A stretch of 64,000 nucleotides of DNA from Acephala macrosclerotiorum (lineage: Eukaryota; Ascomycota; Leotiomycetes; Helotiales; Mollisiaceae), in the NCBI GenBank assembly GCA_014904845.1, contig MU119444.1, positions 1 to 64,000 on the forward strand, read 5' to 3'. Every line of letters begins with the position of its first letter. Within the stretch, counting starts at the first letter, position 1. A program made the position numbers and the translations under genes. The notes under the pieces are model-generated. The model searched no databases and was not told the DNA's origin. It was given only the letters and a program-made list of their open reading frames with translations. Positions 1 through 14,600 of this stretch are shown here, piece by piece.

Positions 1-2832
1 TAAATTCAATTTATATTTCAATTATAATAAGTTTATTAAATTAATAAATAAATAAATAAAATCGTAAAATTTTCGAAATTTTAATATTTTTAAATTCGAT
101 TAAATAATAATTTTAAATATTTAAAATATTGTAATTTTTTTTCAAATTCGTTTAAATTAATTATTTTAATAAAAATTAAATTTAATATTTTTACATTTAT
201 ATTTTATAAATTTTAAATTTATTTAAATTTTCGAATTTAATTTAATTAAATTTATAAAAATTATAATAAAAATTAAAAAAAATTAAAAAAAAATTTAAAA
301 ATATAAATTTTATTAATTAAATAAAAAATTAATTAATATAAATTTTATTAATTAAATAAAAAATTAATTAATATAAAAATAATAAATAAAAAATTAATAT
401 TTAATATAAATTATTATAATTTTATTATTTAATAATAAATACGAATTTCAAATAAATTTTATTTTATTTTATTTTAATTATATAATCTTTTAAAAAAAAT
501 TTAAAATTATATATTAAATAAAATAATTAAAATAATTAAATCGATTATATTAATTTAATATAAAAAATTTTTAATAATATAAAATTTTATAATACGTTTT
601 TACTTTAAATATTAAAATATTTATTATTTAATAAAATTTTATATTATAATTTATTTTAATAATTATATTAATTTTAAATATTTATAAAATCTTTAAATTA
701 AAATTTTTTAATTTGAAATTTAAAATAAAAATAAATTACTAAAATTGAAAATTTTATAATTCTTTGTAAAAACGTTTTTACGAGATTTATAAAATAAAAT
801 ATACGTTAAATATTTAAAAAAAAAACTCGTTTATTATTAGTTCGTTTAACGAATTATTAAACGAATTTTTTTTTTTTTCAATATAAAAAAAATATTTTTA
901 TTTCAAAATACAATTTTAATAATTTTTTAATAATTAATATATTAATTATATAAAATATTATTAAAATTATATACGATTTTTAAAAATTTTAATTAATCGT
1001 TTATTTTAAAAATTAATATTAATTTTTTTTTTATATACGTAATATTAAAATTTTTAATAATAAACGATTTTATTTAAATTTAATCGAAATATTTAAATTT
1101 AACGATTTAATTAATTTATTAAAATTTTAATAATATAAATAATTATATAATAATTTCAAATTAATATATAATCGATTTAATAAAAAATATTAAAATTTTA
1201 ATTAATATGCGATTATAATTACAAATTATTTATTAATACAAATTATATAAAATTTATAAATAAATTAAAATTAAATTAAATTTCAAATAATTTTATTAAT
1301 TCGTTATTACGTAAATCAATATAATAAAATCGTATTTAATAAAAATAATTATTATAAAATTATTTAAATATTAAAATATTAATATATTAAAATTTTATTT
1401 TTATTAATTTTATAATTGTATAATTTTTTTAAAAAGAAATTAAAATTTTTTTAATAATAAATATAATTATAATAAGTATTTATATTTAATAAAATTAATT
1501 ATAATAATTTATTATAAAAAACGAAAAGTTTTAAAAAAAAAATTTAATATAAAATTTTATTTTAAATATTTTTTATTTTAAATATTTAAATACTTATTTA
1601 AATATTTTTTATTTTTATAATTATATAATTTTTAAAAAAAGTTTTAAAAAGTTTTTTTTTAAAATTATATATTAAATAAAATAATATAAATTAATTAAAT
1701 CGATCGTAATAATTAAATATAAAATGAAAATTTTAAAAAGTTTTTTTTTAATATAAAATTTTATAAAAATACGTTTTTATTTTAAATATTAAAATATTTA
1801 TTTAATATTGAATATTTTTATAATTATATAATTTTCGAAAAAAGTTTTAAAAAGTTTTTTTTTGAAATTATATATTAAATAAAATAATATAAATTGATTA
1901 AATCAATCGTAATAATTAAATATAAAAACGAGAATTTTAAAAAATATTTTTTTAATATAAATTAAAATCTTATTAAAAATATTTTTTTATTTTAAATATT
2001 AAAAAATTTATTAATTTATTGATTTTTATTACTCGATAAATTTTTAAATCTTATTTTAAATACTTATAAAACGTTTAAATTAAAAGTTTTTAATTTAAAA
2101 TTTAAAATTTGAAATAAAAATATATTATTAAAATCGAAGATTTTATAATTTTTCGTAAAAACGTTTTTACGAAATTTACGAAATAAAATATATATCGAAT
2201 ATCGAAAAAAACATTTTAAATTAAATATAAATATATTAATAATTTCGAATTTTAAATTATTAACATTATTTAATTTATTATTTAATATTTTTTAAATTTT
2301 TATAATAATAAATTTTTATTAAAAATTAAATTTAATGAATATAAATTTTATTTATTATATTTATAATTATTTTATTTAAATTTTTTCACGTAAAAAATTA
2401 AATATTAATTATATAATTAATATATTTATAATATTAAAATTTTTTACACATCGTAAAATAATTAATAAATATTTTATATTACAATTTTAAAATTAAAAAC
2501 GAAAAAAAAAAAAAAAAAAATTAATTAATAATATTATAATTAATTTAATTTAATAAATTTTTAAAAATTAATATTTAAAATAAAATAATTTTAAATAATT
2601 TTATTTTTTTCGATTAATTATTATTATATTTAATTATTATTATATTTTAATTTTTTATATTATTTTTATTTTATAAAATTTTAAAATTAATAAATTATAT
2701 TTATTTTTAAAAATTTTATATTCGTATATTTTTATTTATAAAATATAAATAATAATAAAATAATAATTAATTAAAATAATATAAATTATTTTATTATTAT
2801 AATAAAAATTGAAAAATATTTTTTTTTTTTCT
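1..2832. repeat. RIP-degraded A+T-rich repeat block
   Basis: This is almost pure A/T sequence with no credible coding region. Most remaining C and G bases sit in CpG steps (acg, tcg), the pattern expected when RIP converts C outside CpG. Segments near 700-880 and 2030-2215 are inverted, heavily mutated copies of the repeat seen in better condition at 2833-4043; they share a palindrome-like stretch around cgtttttacg. No gene is seen. Confidence 0.8.
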
Positions 2833-4043
2833 TTCTTTACTCGACGCACATTTTGCTTCGCAGGCCTCGCAGGGGCGCTTCTGCGAAGGGCTACAAAGTT
2901 TTCGACTTTAGTAATTTACTCTTATTTTAAGTTTCAAATTAAAAGCTCTTAATTTGAGCGTTTTATAAGCGCTTGAAATTGTTATAGTTATTGAGATAGT
3001 GTTTGAGATTCTGCCGGGCGGTGAGAGCCGATAAGCTGATAAGCTCCTTAGTGCCTAAGGCAGAAACGCACTTTCTACGGTCTCATATTACCAGGAGAAC
3101 ACCCCCTGGAACCCCTGTCTCTTATATTGAGTTACTGCGATTGATTCTATTGATTATAAATAGTTATTACGATTATATTTACTAGAGAGAGACCCTCTGG
3201 GACCCCCCTCGAAAGCTGCGCAGCTATAGAGCTAAACTCTGGCGTTTTATTACTTTAGTGCCTTAGACAGAAACGCACTTCCAGTAGAGCATACACTAAA
3301 AGGACACTCCTTGGGACCCCCGTCTTTATATTCAATTACTACGATCAATTCAATCGACTTAGATTACTTTACTTAGTATATAATTCCAAGGGGAGACCCT
3401 TTGAGACCCCTTTTTTAGAGCTGCGCAGCTGGATTAGAGAGTGTTTTACAGCTAGAAGCTTTGGTGCCTAAGGCAAAAACGCACTTCCAGTAGAGTTTTA
3501 CACTAGAAGACACTCCTTAGGGCCCTCGCCTCTTCTATTGAGTTACTACGATCAATTTAATCGATTTGGATTACTTTGCTTAGTATATAATTCCAGGGGG
3601 AGACCCCCTGGGACCCCCCTCGAGAGCTGCGCAGCTATAGAGATATCCAGCACTTAAGTGAGTGCCTTAATGCCTAAGGCAGAAGCGCACTTGGGAGTTT
3701 TGCGGTCGCGATTTTGGCTGAGTGCGACTATATTCTATTGATTTGCGCAACAACGGATTAATATAATCGCTTGAAACTTGGAATCTGGCGATATTTACTT
3801 GAGTTTCAACTTATTTACAAGTCTTATGCGATTTGGATTAATTAATAAATTGTAATTGTAAGCGCAATACAATTGAAGTTTCGATGTTCGTCACGTGCCG
3901 CGCACTTTCTTAACAGACCAATCAAATCGCTGCATTTGAGCACCTCGGTTAAATTTGGGTAAAATCGCTCATTGTGAAAAGTGTTGATGTCACGTGCATA
4001 TAAAAAAGTTGATATTAGTCCTTATGTCGAACAGGTAATTATT
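2833..4043. repeat. Less mutated dispersed repeat with 206-bp tandem array (left copy)
   Basis: A roughly 1.2-kb island of clearly higher G+C inside the A+T-rich block. It begins near a ctttactcgacgc motif and ends near gtcgaacagg. A second copy in the same orientation lies at about 59551-60668. The interior holds tandem units of about 206 bp; the anchor tgcctaaggcag recurs near 3051, 3258, 3464 and 3670, and units also carry AGCTGCGCAGCT and runs like gggacccccct. The only open frame (3003-3185) crosses the tandem units and looks accidental. The family is not recognised; it could be a non-autonomous element. Confidence 0.7.
3051..3700. repeat. Tandem array, period about 206 bp, about 3 units
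   Basis: The anchor gtgcctaaggcagaaacgc occurs at about 3051, 3258 (changed to ccttagacag), 3464 and 3670, giving spacings of 207, 206 and 206 bp. Each unit also contains a block like ggggagaccccctgggaccc followed by the palindrome agctgcgcagct. The units have diverged by scattered substitutions. Confidence 0.75.
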
Positions 4044-5405
4044 TATAAAAAAATTTCGAGTTTAATTAATATTAAAAAAATTCAATAAATAAATATTAAA
4101 TAATATTTTATTTATAAAATTAATTTTTAATTATATATATTATTATTATTTTTAAAAAAAAAAATTAAAAAATTTTAATATTTTAAAATTGTATTTTGTT
4201 AATATTAAAAAACGATTTTTTTAATTTTTAAATAAAAAATTAATATATATTTATTAAATAATTTTTTTTTTCGTTTTATATTTAATATTTTTTTTTTAAA
4301 AAATCGAAATTATATTTATAAAAAAATAAATAAAAAATTTTATTAAAATAAAATAAAATATTTAATAAATATTTAATTATAATATCGCGAATATAAATTA
4401 AATTATTTAATAAAAATTTTAAATTTAATTTTTTATTATTATTTTAATCGTATTTTAAATTTTTTTTTTTAATTTTTATTAATTATTCGTTTTAAAAACT
4501 AATATTAATTTTTATAAATTACGTGTAATTTACGTGGCACGAGTCATTTTAACAATAAGCGATTTTAGTAAAATTTAATTAAAATATTCAAATAAAGCGA
4601 TTTGATTAATATATTAAAAATTTAATAATAAAAATAATTACGTAATAATTTCGAATTAATATACAATCGATTTAATAAAAAATATTAAAATTTCGATTTA
4701 TATGCGATTACAATTAAAAGTTATTTATTAATACAAATTGTATAAAATTTAAAAATAAATTGAAATTCAATTAAATATTTTTATATTTTAAATTTTAAAT
4801 AATTTTATTAATTCGTTATTACGCAAATTAATAAAATATAATCGTATTTAATTAAAATTACGATTGTAAAATTGTTTAAATATATTTTTATTTTAAGTAC
4901 TAAAATTAATAATCGTTTTTTTAATAAAAAATATTAAAAATTTTTAAATACGTTTTTATTTTAAATATTAAAATATTTATTTAAATATTAAATATTTTTA
5001 TAATTGTATAATTTAAAAAAAAATTTTAAAATTTTTTTTTTTGAAATTATATATTAAATAAAATAATTTAAATTAATTAAATCGATTGTAATAATTCGAT
5101 ATAAAAAATGAAAATTCTAAAAAAAAAAAATTTAATATAAAATTTTATTAAAAGTTTTTTTTATTTTAAATATTTAAACGTTTATTTAAATGTTGAATAT
5201 TTTTATAATTATACAATTTTTAAAAAAAGTTTTAAAAAGTTTTTTTTTGAAATTATATATTAAATAAAATAATATAAATTAATTGAATTGATTATAGTAA
5301 TTAAATATAAAAACGAGAATTTTAAAAAATATTCTTTTAATAATATAAAATTTCGCAATATATTTTTGTTTTAAATATTAAAAAATTTATCAATTTATCG
5401 ATTTT
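4044..5405. repeat. RIP-degraded repeat sequence interrupted by the LTR element
   Basis: A+T-rich sequence without genes. The part around 4480-4870 resembles the inverted 3' part of the less mutated repeat (caataagcgattttagtaaa matches its complement). The sequence up to 5400 continues after 11699, so this repeat was split by insertion of the retroelement at 5406-11693. Confidence 0.6.
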
Positions 5406-5634
5406 TGTTAATACGTTCGAAAATAAATTACAAAATACTAAAATTTTAATCTGGTATTAATAATTCAATTTTATTTATTTTTTTTCAAAGAAAGTATTTA
5501 TTTATTTATATAATTAAATAAAGTAAACGTAAAATTAAAAAATAAACATTAAAACAATTATTATTAAAAATAATAAAAATTATAATTCGAATTATTCAAT
5601 CGATTATTTAAATAATCATTTAATTAAATCGATA
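5406..5634. repeat. Left LTR of family 2 element
   Basis: About 229 bp, aligning along its length with 11462-11693. It starts TGTTAATACG and ends near AATCGATA. It is preceded by ATTTT, which is repeated after the other LTR. Confidence 0.7.
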
Positions 5635-8600
5635 TTAATAATTTTTTTTTTAAAAAAAAAACGTTTTTTTTAACTCGTAAATTAAATATAAAAAAAATAC
5701 TATTATAATTATTAATACGTTATCTCGTTATCGAATATTAAAAAGAAATTTAATCGTAAATCAATTATCGTTACATATTATAATATTTAATCGATTAAAT
5801 CAAATTTGAAAATTTAAATTTAAATTCGATATTTATAATTTTTAAATCAATTGAAAATTTTATTTTTGAAAACATTGAAAACATTGAAAAATATTAAAAA
5901 TATTAAAACAATAATTATACGTTTTTTTTTAATATTGTTTTTTTTAATAATTGTTTTTTTTATTATTTTTATTTTTATTAATTAATTTTTAAACTTTAAA
6001 ATATTGTATTTATTTTTGTATTTTAATATTAAAACGATTAATATTAATAAGCGATTTAAATAATTTATTAATATTGAATTTAATTATAATATCAATTAAA
6101 TTATTACTTTTAACAATTTATCGAATTTTTAAAAGTTTTTTATATTCGTACGATTATTTAATAATTATAATATTAATTATAAAACGCTTTTTTTTAGTAA
6201 TATCGAATTTGATTATATATTTATAAAAAGAGAAAAAATCGATACAAATAATTACGAGAATTGAATTTAATTTTAATCGTTTTATAATAAAATTAAAAAT
6301 AATAAAAATCGAAATTCTTATATCGATTTTTATTATTATTGCGTATAATTCAAAAATTAAAATAATACGAGTAATTTTTTTGTATTTCATTGAATTTTAA
6401 TAAATCAAATTGTTTTGTAATTCGAATTATTTGTCGCTATAAATTTTATTATTAAAAACGATAATATATTCGATTTACGAATTAAAATTTTTATTTATAA
6501 TAAAAAAACTGTCTATAAAAATAAAAAATTTCATTGAATATAAATTCAAATAAAAAAATCGAAATTTATAATTAAAATTGTTTATTTATTATTATAATCG
6601 TTTATTTAACGTTATAATTTATTTTTTTTCAAAATTTTAATATTAAATTACTATCGATATATCGTATGTAATTTTCGATTAATAAATATAATTAATATAT
6701 ATTTTTCGAGTATATTACTCGAAATACGTTTATTTATAAAAATTTGATTTCGAATCAATTAAATTTAAATATTTTTTTTATTTTTTTTGTAAAAATATAA
6801 TTTTATTTTTAATTTCGTTTATTATTAGTTTATATTTATTAAATAACAAAAAAATATTCGACGTAAAAATTTTTATAAATTTAATTAATAATTTGATTTT
6901 TTGCAATTTAAAGTTTTTTAATTTTACAAAAATTTAATTTTTTAAAATAAACGTATTATCGATTTATATATCGATTATTTCGAATAAAATACGATTACTT
7001 TTTGTAATAAATAAATAAAAATCGAAAATTAAAAATTTTATCAAAAATTTGTTTTTATAATAAATATTATACGTTCTATATTAATATATTTCTATTTTTA
7101 AAATTTCGTAAAAAAATTTAATTACTTTAAAAACGATATTTAATAAAAATTTATTCGTTATTTTTTTTTGGAAAATCTAATAAAAATAATACGTATTAAT
7201 AAAATTATTAATTGTATATATATTTGAATAATATTTTTTAAATAAAAATTGATTTTTTTAAATTTGAAAAATAAAATTAAAACGATAATAATTCGTTAAT
7301 TAATATATTAAATAATCGAAAATTGAATTAATATTATTTTTTTGTTTTTATCGTTAAATATTTAAATTACAAAATAAAATTTTTCGTATAAAATTATCGT
7401 TTTTATATTTTTAATCTCATTTACTAATTTTAAATCGAAAATTTATTAATTATTAATTTTTCTCGAATTATTAAAAATCAATTTAAAGATTTTTTTTACG
7501 ATTAATTTATTAATTTCTTTTTTATAAAAAACTACGAACGAATTATTTAAAATAATAAAAAAAATTTTTACGTAAAAATCTATAAATAATTATTTATTTT
7601 TAGTTTTTTTTTCAATTAAATAAATTTTAAAAGTTTTTATATTTATACAAATTATTATATAAATATATTTATTAAAATTAAAAATATAAAAAAAAAATTT
7701 ATTACAATTTAAAATAAACGTAAATTCTTTTTTAAAATATATAAAAAAATTTTAATTAAATAAAATAAAATAAATTCTTTTTTTTTTATTTTTGAATTTT
7801 TTTTAGAAAATTTAATTTTGGATTTAAATTTTCTAATAAATTTTCTTTTGATAAATAATTTTTTAATTATTTTTTAAATTGTTTAAAATTTTAATAAAAT
7901 AATTTTATCGTAATATTATAAAAAAATTTTAATTTATTTAATAATTGCAAATAATATGTTTTTTTTATTTATTATTAAAAATATATACGATTTTTTATTT
8001 TTTTTATTTTTTTTTCAAATAAATACGTTTAAATTCAAAAGTAAATCGATTAAATAATAATTTTATAAATTATTTTTTATTTATAAAACGTTATTAATTT
8101 AATGAATAACGTAATATTTTTAAATTGTATTTATTGTATTTTTTATCGTTTTAATTTCAATAGCAATTAATATTATTAATTGTTTTAATCGTTTTTTTTT
8201 TTTACAAATCGAGAAATTTACGAAATAATATATTATATATACGTTTTAATAAAACGTAGTATTTTTTTATTAAATCAATCGAATTATAGATTTTTATTAA
8301 TATAATTTTCAAATTAATATTTATATTTTTAGTATTATTATGAAATTCTTTAGAATTAAAATTTGTTTTAAAATTATAAATAATAAATATTAATAATTTA
8401 AAATAAACGTTAATTCAATTTATTTAAAAAACGTTTTATATTTTTTTTATTAATATATTAACGAAAAATCTCGTAATTTGAAATATTATAATTTCGTTTA
8501 CAATTTGAAATACTAATTTCTCGTCGATTTATAATACGTTTAAATAAACGAAATAATTAAAATTATAATTGTCGTATAACGTAAATTTAAAGCGATTAAA

Positions 8601-11461
8601 AAATTTATTATTTATTTGATATTATTAATAAAATTTTGTTATTTTTTTTAATTTTTTTAAAATTTATAAAATGTTTTTTATATTTTAATATTCGTGCGAA
8701 TTTAACGATTAATAAATATTTAAAATATTTGTATAATCGTTTGAATTTCGTTTTAATTAAATGGTAAATAATAAAATGGATTTTTATTATAGAAATTTTA
8801 TAATTATTATAGATTAAATTTTTGAGTAAATCAAATAATATTCAAAGATATTTAAACGTTTTAATAATAAGTATATATCGTTTATTTTAAATAAATATAT
8901 TATTAAAATTATTAAATTTAATTTGTAATTTATTTATATTTTAAAAGCAAAAAAAAAAAAATACGTTTATTAAAACTACGTAAAACGTAATACGTTCAAT
9001 TAATATATTAATATTAATAATTTCAAAAAATAAAATTTCGTCGATTTTAAATTTGATTATTATTTTTTCAATTTTATATTTATTTAATTTAATATTTCAA
9101 ATTCGTTGAAAAATTAAATATTGATTTTCGCTAATAATAAATCGTTAAACGATATTAATATCGATTATAATATTTATAAAAATATTTAATATATAACGAT
9201 TTATTAAATACGTTTTTATATTAATAAATATTAAAAAAAGTTTTAATTGTATTACGATATTCGATATTATATAATAAATTAATTAACGATTAAATAATTC
9301 GATAATTTTAAATTTATTAATCGTATTATAAAATATTATAAAATAATTAATTGATCGTATAATATCGTTTTTAAGTAATTTTTTTTTTTTAATAATTTCA
9401 ACGAAAAATTGTTTATATTTTTTAACAATATCAAAATCTAATTTTTCGAATTCAATTACGAATTAAATTATTTTATTTTTATTAAACGATTTCGATTTCT
9501 TAAAATCGTTATATATTTTTTTTTTTTTTTTGATATATAGTAAGTATTTTAATTATTCGAATTCTCGCAAATAAAATATTTTTTTTCGTTTTAATATATT
9601 ATTGATTTTTTATAATTAGTTCGATTATTATATCGAATATTTTTATTGTAGTATTTGAGATCTACAAAATATAATCTATTTATATTTCAATAAATTTTTT
9701 TTTTTAATTATAAAAACTCTAAAAATTATTTTTATTTCTATTTAAAATAAAATCGCATTATAAACGTTTTTATATATAATTTAAAAATTTATTAAAAATC
9801 GAAAAAATATTTAATAATATTTTAATATATTTTAATAAACGTAATAAAATTTATTGCGTATAATAATTTTTATTCGTATATTTAAACGTAAATTAAATTG
9901 TTTTTAAATCAATTTTTAATATAATATTTCGAAATATTTAAAAATCGTTTTATTTGAATTTTATATTCGAATTATAATAAATGTAATTGTATTTTATTAA
10001 TTAAATATTTTATTTCGATATTTTTCGATTTTAAAATTCGATTTTATAATTTTAATTATTTTATTAAAAAATAAATTTTTTTTAATGAGTTTTTAATAGT
10101 AAAATTTATTGATTTTATTTGTAAATATAATCGAAAACGCGTTATAATAATTTTTAAATTTAATATTTGTTTTTGAATATAAGTCTTTGAATATTTGTAT
10201 CGATATATTTAATAAAAAAAATTTTTCGTAATATTTGAATTTATTGTTATAAATTTTTATAAAAATAATTAATTTTCTATTGAAATTGAATATTGTTTAA
10301 TTTTTGTAAATAAAATTAAATATCGTTCGATTAAAATTTTTTAATAATTTTTTATCTTTTGATTATATTAATTCGTTTAATAATATTAATAGTAATAAAA
10401 TTAATATTAAATATTAAAATTTTGAAATCGAATTAAACGATAAAAAGTTTTTCGATATTGAAAAATGTTTATCAAATATTATAAACTTTAAAAACGTCGT
10501 TAAAAATATTTTTATTCGAGATTTTTCGTATAATAATTTTTATATAATCGATAATTTTAATAAAATTTAATAATTTTTAATTTTATTGAAATTTTTATAT
10601 TTAAATATTTTGTTTATAAATATTCGAAATTTTTTTTTTTATTTCGATTGAATTGATTATATTTTTTTATAAATTGAATTTTTTATTATATTTAATTTTT
10701 CGATTTTCGATTTAAATTATTTTAATAGCGTTATTTTTTAAGTAAGTATTTTTAGTATTTTCGCGATTATTATTTTGTTTAATAATAATAAAATATAGAT
10801 TTTATTACTTTGAAAAAAATTTTATAAATAAATTTTTACGTTTTATGAAATTTGTATAAATTAATTTACGATTTAATTAAAATATATCGAAATAAATTCA
10901 TATTATAAATTATTATTATTTTTTTTATTTTGTAAGTTTTAAAATTTATTTTTTTATATATTATATTGAATCGAAAAATAAAAAAATCGATAATAAGTTT
11001 TTTTTTAAATTAAAATTATATTTTAAAAAAATTTGATTTTATTTATTAAAAGCAATTTATTAGATCGTATCGTATTTAATAAATATTGTAATTGGACGAA
11101 TTTTCGTATTATATTTATAAAAATTACTTTTAATAATTTCGAACTTTATATCGTATTTAAAAATTTTTAAAAGATTTTTCGAGTTTCGTAGAATATTCGA
11201 AAAATTGTTTTAATAATAATAAATAAATCGCAATTAAATATTTATTATCGATACGCGATAAAACATAAAATCAAATAAAATATATTATATTATAATAATA
11301 TAATCATATTACGATATTTCGTTCTTTTAGAAATTTAATAAAATTTGATTTTTTTTTTAATATAATTTTAAAAGTTTTTTATACGAATTAATTTAATAAA
11401 TATTTTTTTATAAGTAATTTTATTATTTTATAATCGAACGATTAAATCAATTATTAATTAG

Positions 11462-11693
11462 TATTAATACGTTTAAAAACAAATTACAAAATATTAAAAT
11501 TTTAATTTAATATTAATAATTCAATTTTATTTGCTTTTTTTTTTTAGAAAAAATACTTATTTATTTATATAATTAAATAAAGTAAAAATAAAATTAAAAA
11601 GTAAATACTAAAATAATTATTATCGAAAGTAATAAAAATTATAACTCGAATTATTCAATCGATTATTTAAACGATTATTTAATTGAATCGATA
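11462..11693. repeat. Right LTR of family 2 element
   Basis: About 232 bp, aligning with 5406-5634 and differing mainly by C/T and G/A changes. It starts TATTAATACG and ends AATCGATA, followed by the ATTTT duplication. Confidence 0.7.
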
Positions 11694-11698
11694 ATTTT

Positions 11699-14600
11699 AT
11701 TCGATAAAATTTCAAATTATTATTTTTTAATAATTATATTAATTTTAAATACTTGTAAAACGTTCAAATTAAAAACTTTTAATTTAAAACTTGAAATAAA
11801 AATAAATTATTAAAATCAAAATTTTTAAAATTTTTCGTAAAAACGTTTTTACGAGATTTGTAAAACAAAATATATATCGAATAAAAAAAAAAAAAATTCG
11901 TTTATTGATTAATTCGTTTACAAATCGACAAACGAATTCTTTTTTTTAAAACGAGAAAAACATTTTATTATTTTTTTATATATTTATAATTAAATTAATA
12001 TTTCGATTTTATTAAAAAATTATATTTATAATAAATATTTATTTTATTCGAATATTATATTTTATTAATTATATTATTAAAAAAAATTATATTTAAAATA
12101 TTAAAATTATAAATATCGAATTAAATAATAAATCTTTATTTAAAATATTATTATTTATTAATATTTTTATATTTTTATAAATTTTTTATAAAAAAAAAAT
12201 TATTATAAATTCAATTTAAAAACGAAATAAATAATATTAAAATAAATATTTAATTTACGATTTATATATAAATAATTTTACGTTTAAAATTTATATTATT
12301 TTTATTAATTTATTAATTAAAATATTAATAATAATATATTATAATACATTTAATAAAAAAAAATATTGTAATAAATTTTATTAACAAAAAATTTAAATTC
12401 AATATTCGTTTTTTAAAAGAATTTTTAATGAAATTCGTTTTTATACAATTTAAAAAAAATTAATTTTATAACGTATTATTAAATATAATATTAATTAATT
12501 AATAATAATAAAAATAAAAAATTTTATAATATTAATCGTAATAACGAATATAAAAAACTAATAAAATCGAAAAAAAAAAAATAATAATAAAATTTTAATA
12601 TAATATTAATATTAATTTTTAAATATAAAATAAACGAAATAATTTTATTAAATTATAAAAAACTTTTCATTTCAAAAATAAATATAATTTTAAATATTTT
12701 ATTATATTAAATATATAAATAATTAATAAATTTAAATTTAAAAATCGTATTTAATCGAAAATAAATTTAATAAATTTTAATAATTATATTTTAATAAAAA
12801 TTTCAAAATTTTAAATTATAATTTTTAAAAAGAAATTTAAATTATTAATAAAATACGTAAAAATATTTTAATATTTATAAATAAAATAATATTAATATAA
12901 TTAATAAATAATTAATTATATAAAAAAAAACGTTTATTTTTAATAATTAAAATTCGTAATAATATATTTTTAAATTTTAATAAAAATAAAAAGTTTAAAA
13001 ACGAAAATATTAAAAAATAATTTTAATATAATTTAATTATTAATTATATTATTTTATTATTTAAATTTATATTTTTTAATTAAATAAAATATTAATAATT
13101 ATTAATTCGATTATTAAAAGAAATTTATTTTAATTATTATTAAATTTTTAATTTAATTTTATAATATTAAAAAATGTATATATATTTATAATAAAATTGA
13201 TTAAATTTGAAAATAATTTAAAATCGTTTTAATTTAATTAATTATTTTCGTTTTTATATTTATTATTATTATAATTAAAAAATAAATAATTAATATTTTA
13301 TATTTTAAATTAAAATATAATATTATTATACGTATATTATTAATTTTTTTTATTATATTAATATGTTTTTTAATTATATAAAATAATATAAAAATTTTTT
13401 AAATAAAATTAAATATTTAAAAAAAAAATACGTATAATATTAATTTATAAAATTAAAAATTATATTATTTAAATACGCGAAAATTATAAAAAAAATATTA
13501 TTAATAATTTTAAAAAAATTATTTTCGATTTAAAAAAAAATAAAAATTACGCGATACGTATTTTTTTAAAAAAAAAAATTTTATATTAATAATTAATTGT
13601 TTATTATATTAAATAATTGAATAATTTTTATAAAAAAAATAAAAAAAAATAAAAAAAAAATAAAGAAAATTATTGTTAAATAATATATTAAAATAAATTA
13701 ATAAATAATTATAAATTTAAAAATAATTGTATTTAATAAAAAAAATTTAAAAATAATTATTTTATAAAAATAAGATTTTTATTTACAAATTAAAAAAAAT
13801 TATAAAACGCGAATATTAATTCAAATAATATTAATTTTATTTTTATTTTTAATAAAAATAATAAATTAAATTTCATTTAATTATTATTAAAAAAAATAAA
13901 AAATTTATTAATTGATTATTAATATTAATAATAATAAAATTTTTAAAATAAATAATAATTATAATTTTTTAAAAAATAAAAAAATTATTTATTTTATAAT
14001 ATTAATTATTTATAAAAAAAAATTTTAAAAATAAATAATAAATTATAAATTTTTTTTTTTAATAAAAATTATATTAATTATCGATTTTATAAAATTATAT
14101 TAAAAATCGAATAATAATAATATTAAAATATTATTATTTATTTTGAAAAAAAAAAAAAATTAAATAATTTATATAAAATATAAATTTAATAACGATTTAA
14201 ATTAAACGATTTAATATAAATAATAAAAAATCAATTTAAAAATTACAATATATTATATAATTAAAAAATAAAAATTTTATTAAAATAAAAAAATAATAAA
14301 ACGTCGAATTATACGCGATATTAAAAATATAAAAAATATAATTTGCGAATTATTTATTATATATAAATAAACGAATAAAATTTATATTTATTAATATATT
14401 AATAAAAATAAAATAAACTAGTAAATAAAATTAATATATTTATAAATTTTACGATAAATTATTAAAAAGTTTTTAATATTAATAAAAATTTACGAAATAT
14501 ATTTATATAAACGAAATTAAATATAATTAAAATTAATAAAAATAATAATAATAAAAAATATCAAATAAAAATTTAAATCGTAAAATAAACGAATAAAAAA

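Larger units (their letters stand above)
5406..11693. mobile_element. LTR retrotransposon, RIP-inactivated (family 2)
   Basis: About 6.3 kb bounded by two similar terminal repeats (5406-5634 and 11462-11693) that share the order tRttaatacgtt, caaaatac/t, attcaattttattt, aattattcaatcgattattt and aatcgata. The left LTR starts TG; the right starts TA, as expected if RIP hit the other strand. A direct repeat ATTTT (5401-5405 and 11694-11698) fits a 5-bp target-site duplication, and the flanking sequence becomes continuous if the element is removed. The interior is A+T-rich with no intact pol frame, so the superfamily cannot be assigned. A pyrimidine run just inside the left LTR weakly suggests minus orientation. 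Confidence 0.7.

Noticed and set aside
1..2832. Mitochondrial or telomeric DNA
   Set aside because: No mitochondrial genes or TTAGGG arrays; the composition and repeat copies fit RIP-degraded nuclear DNA.
3003..3185. 60-codon frame in the tandem-array repeat
   Set aside because: It crosses repeat units and is not preserved in the second copy.
2833..4043. CRISPR array
   Set aside because: The 206-bp units are whole tandem repeats, not short repeats with unique spacers, and the genome is fungal.
6154..6390. 78-codon minus frame inside the family 2 element
   Set aside because: Composed mostly of Ile, Lys, Phe and Asn as expected from random A+T-rich sequence; no motif.
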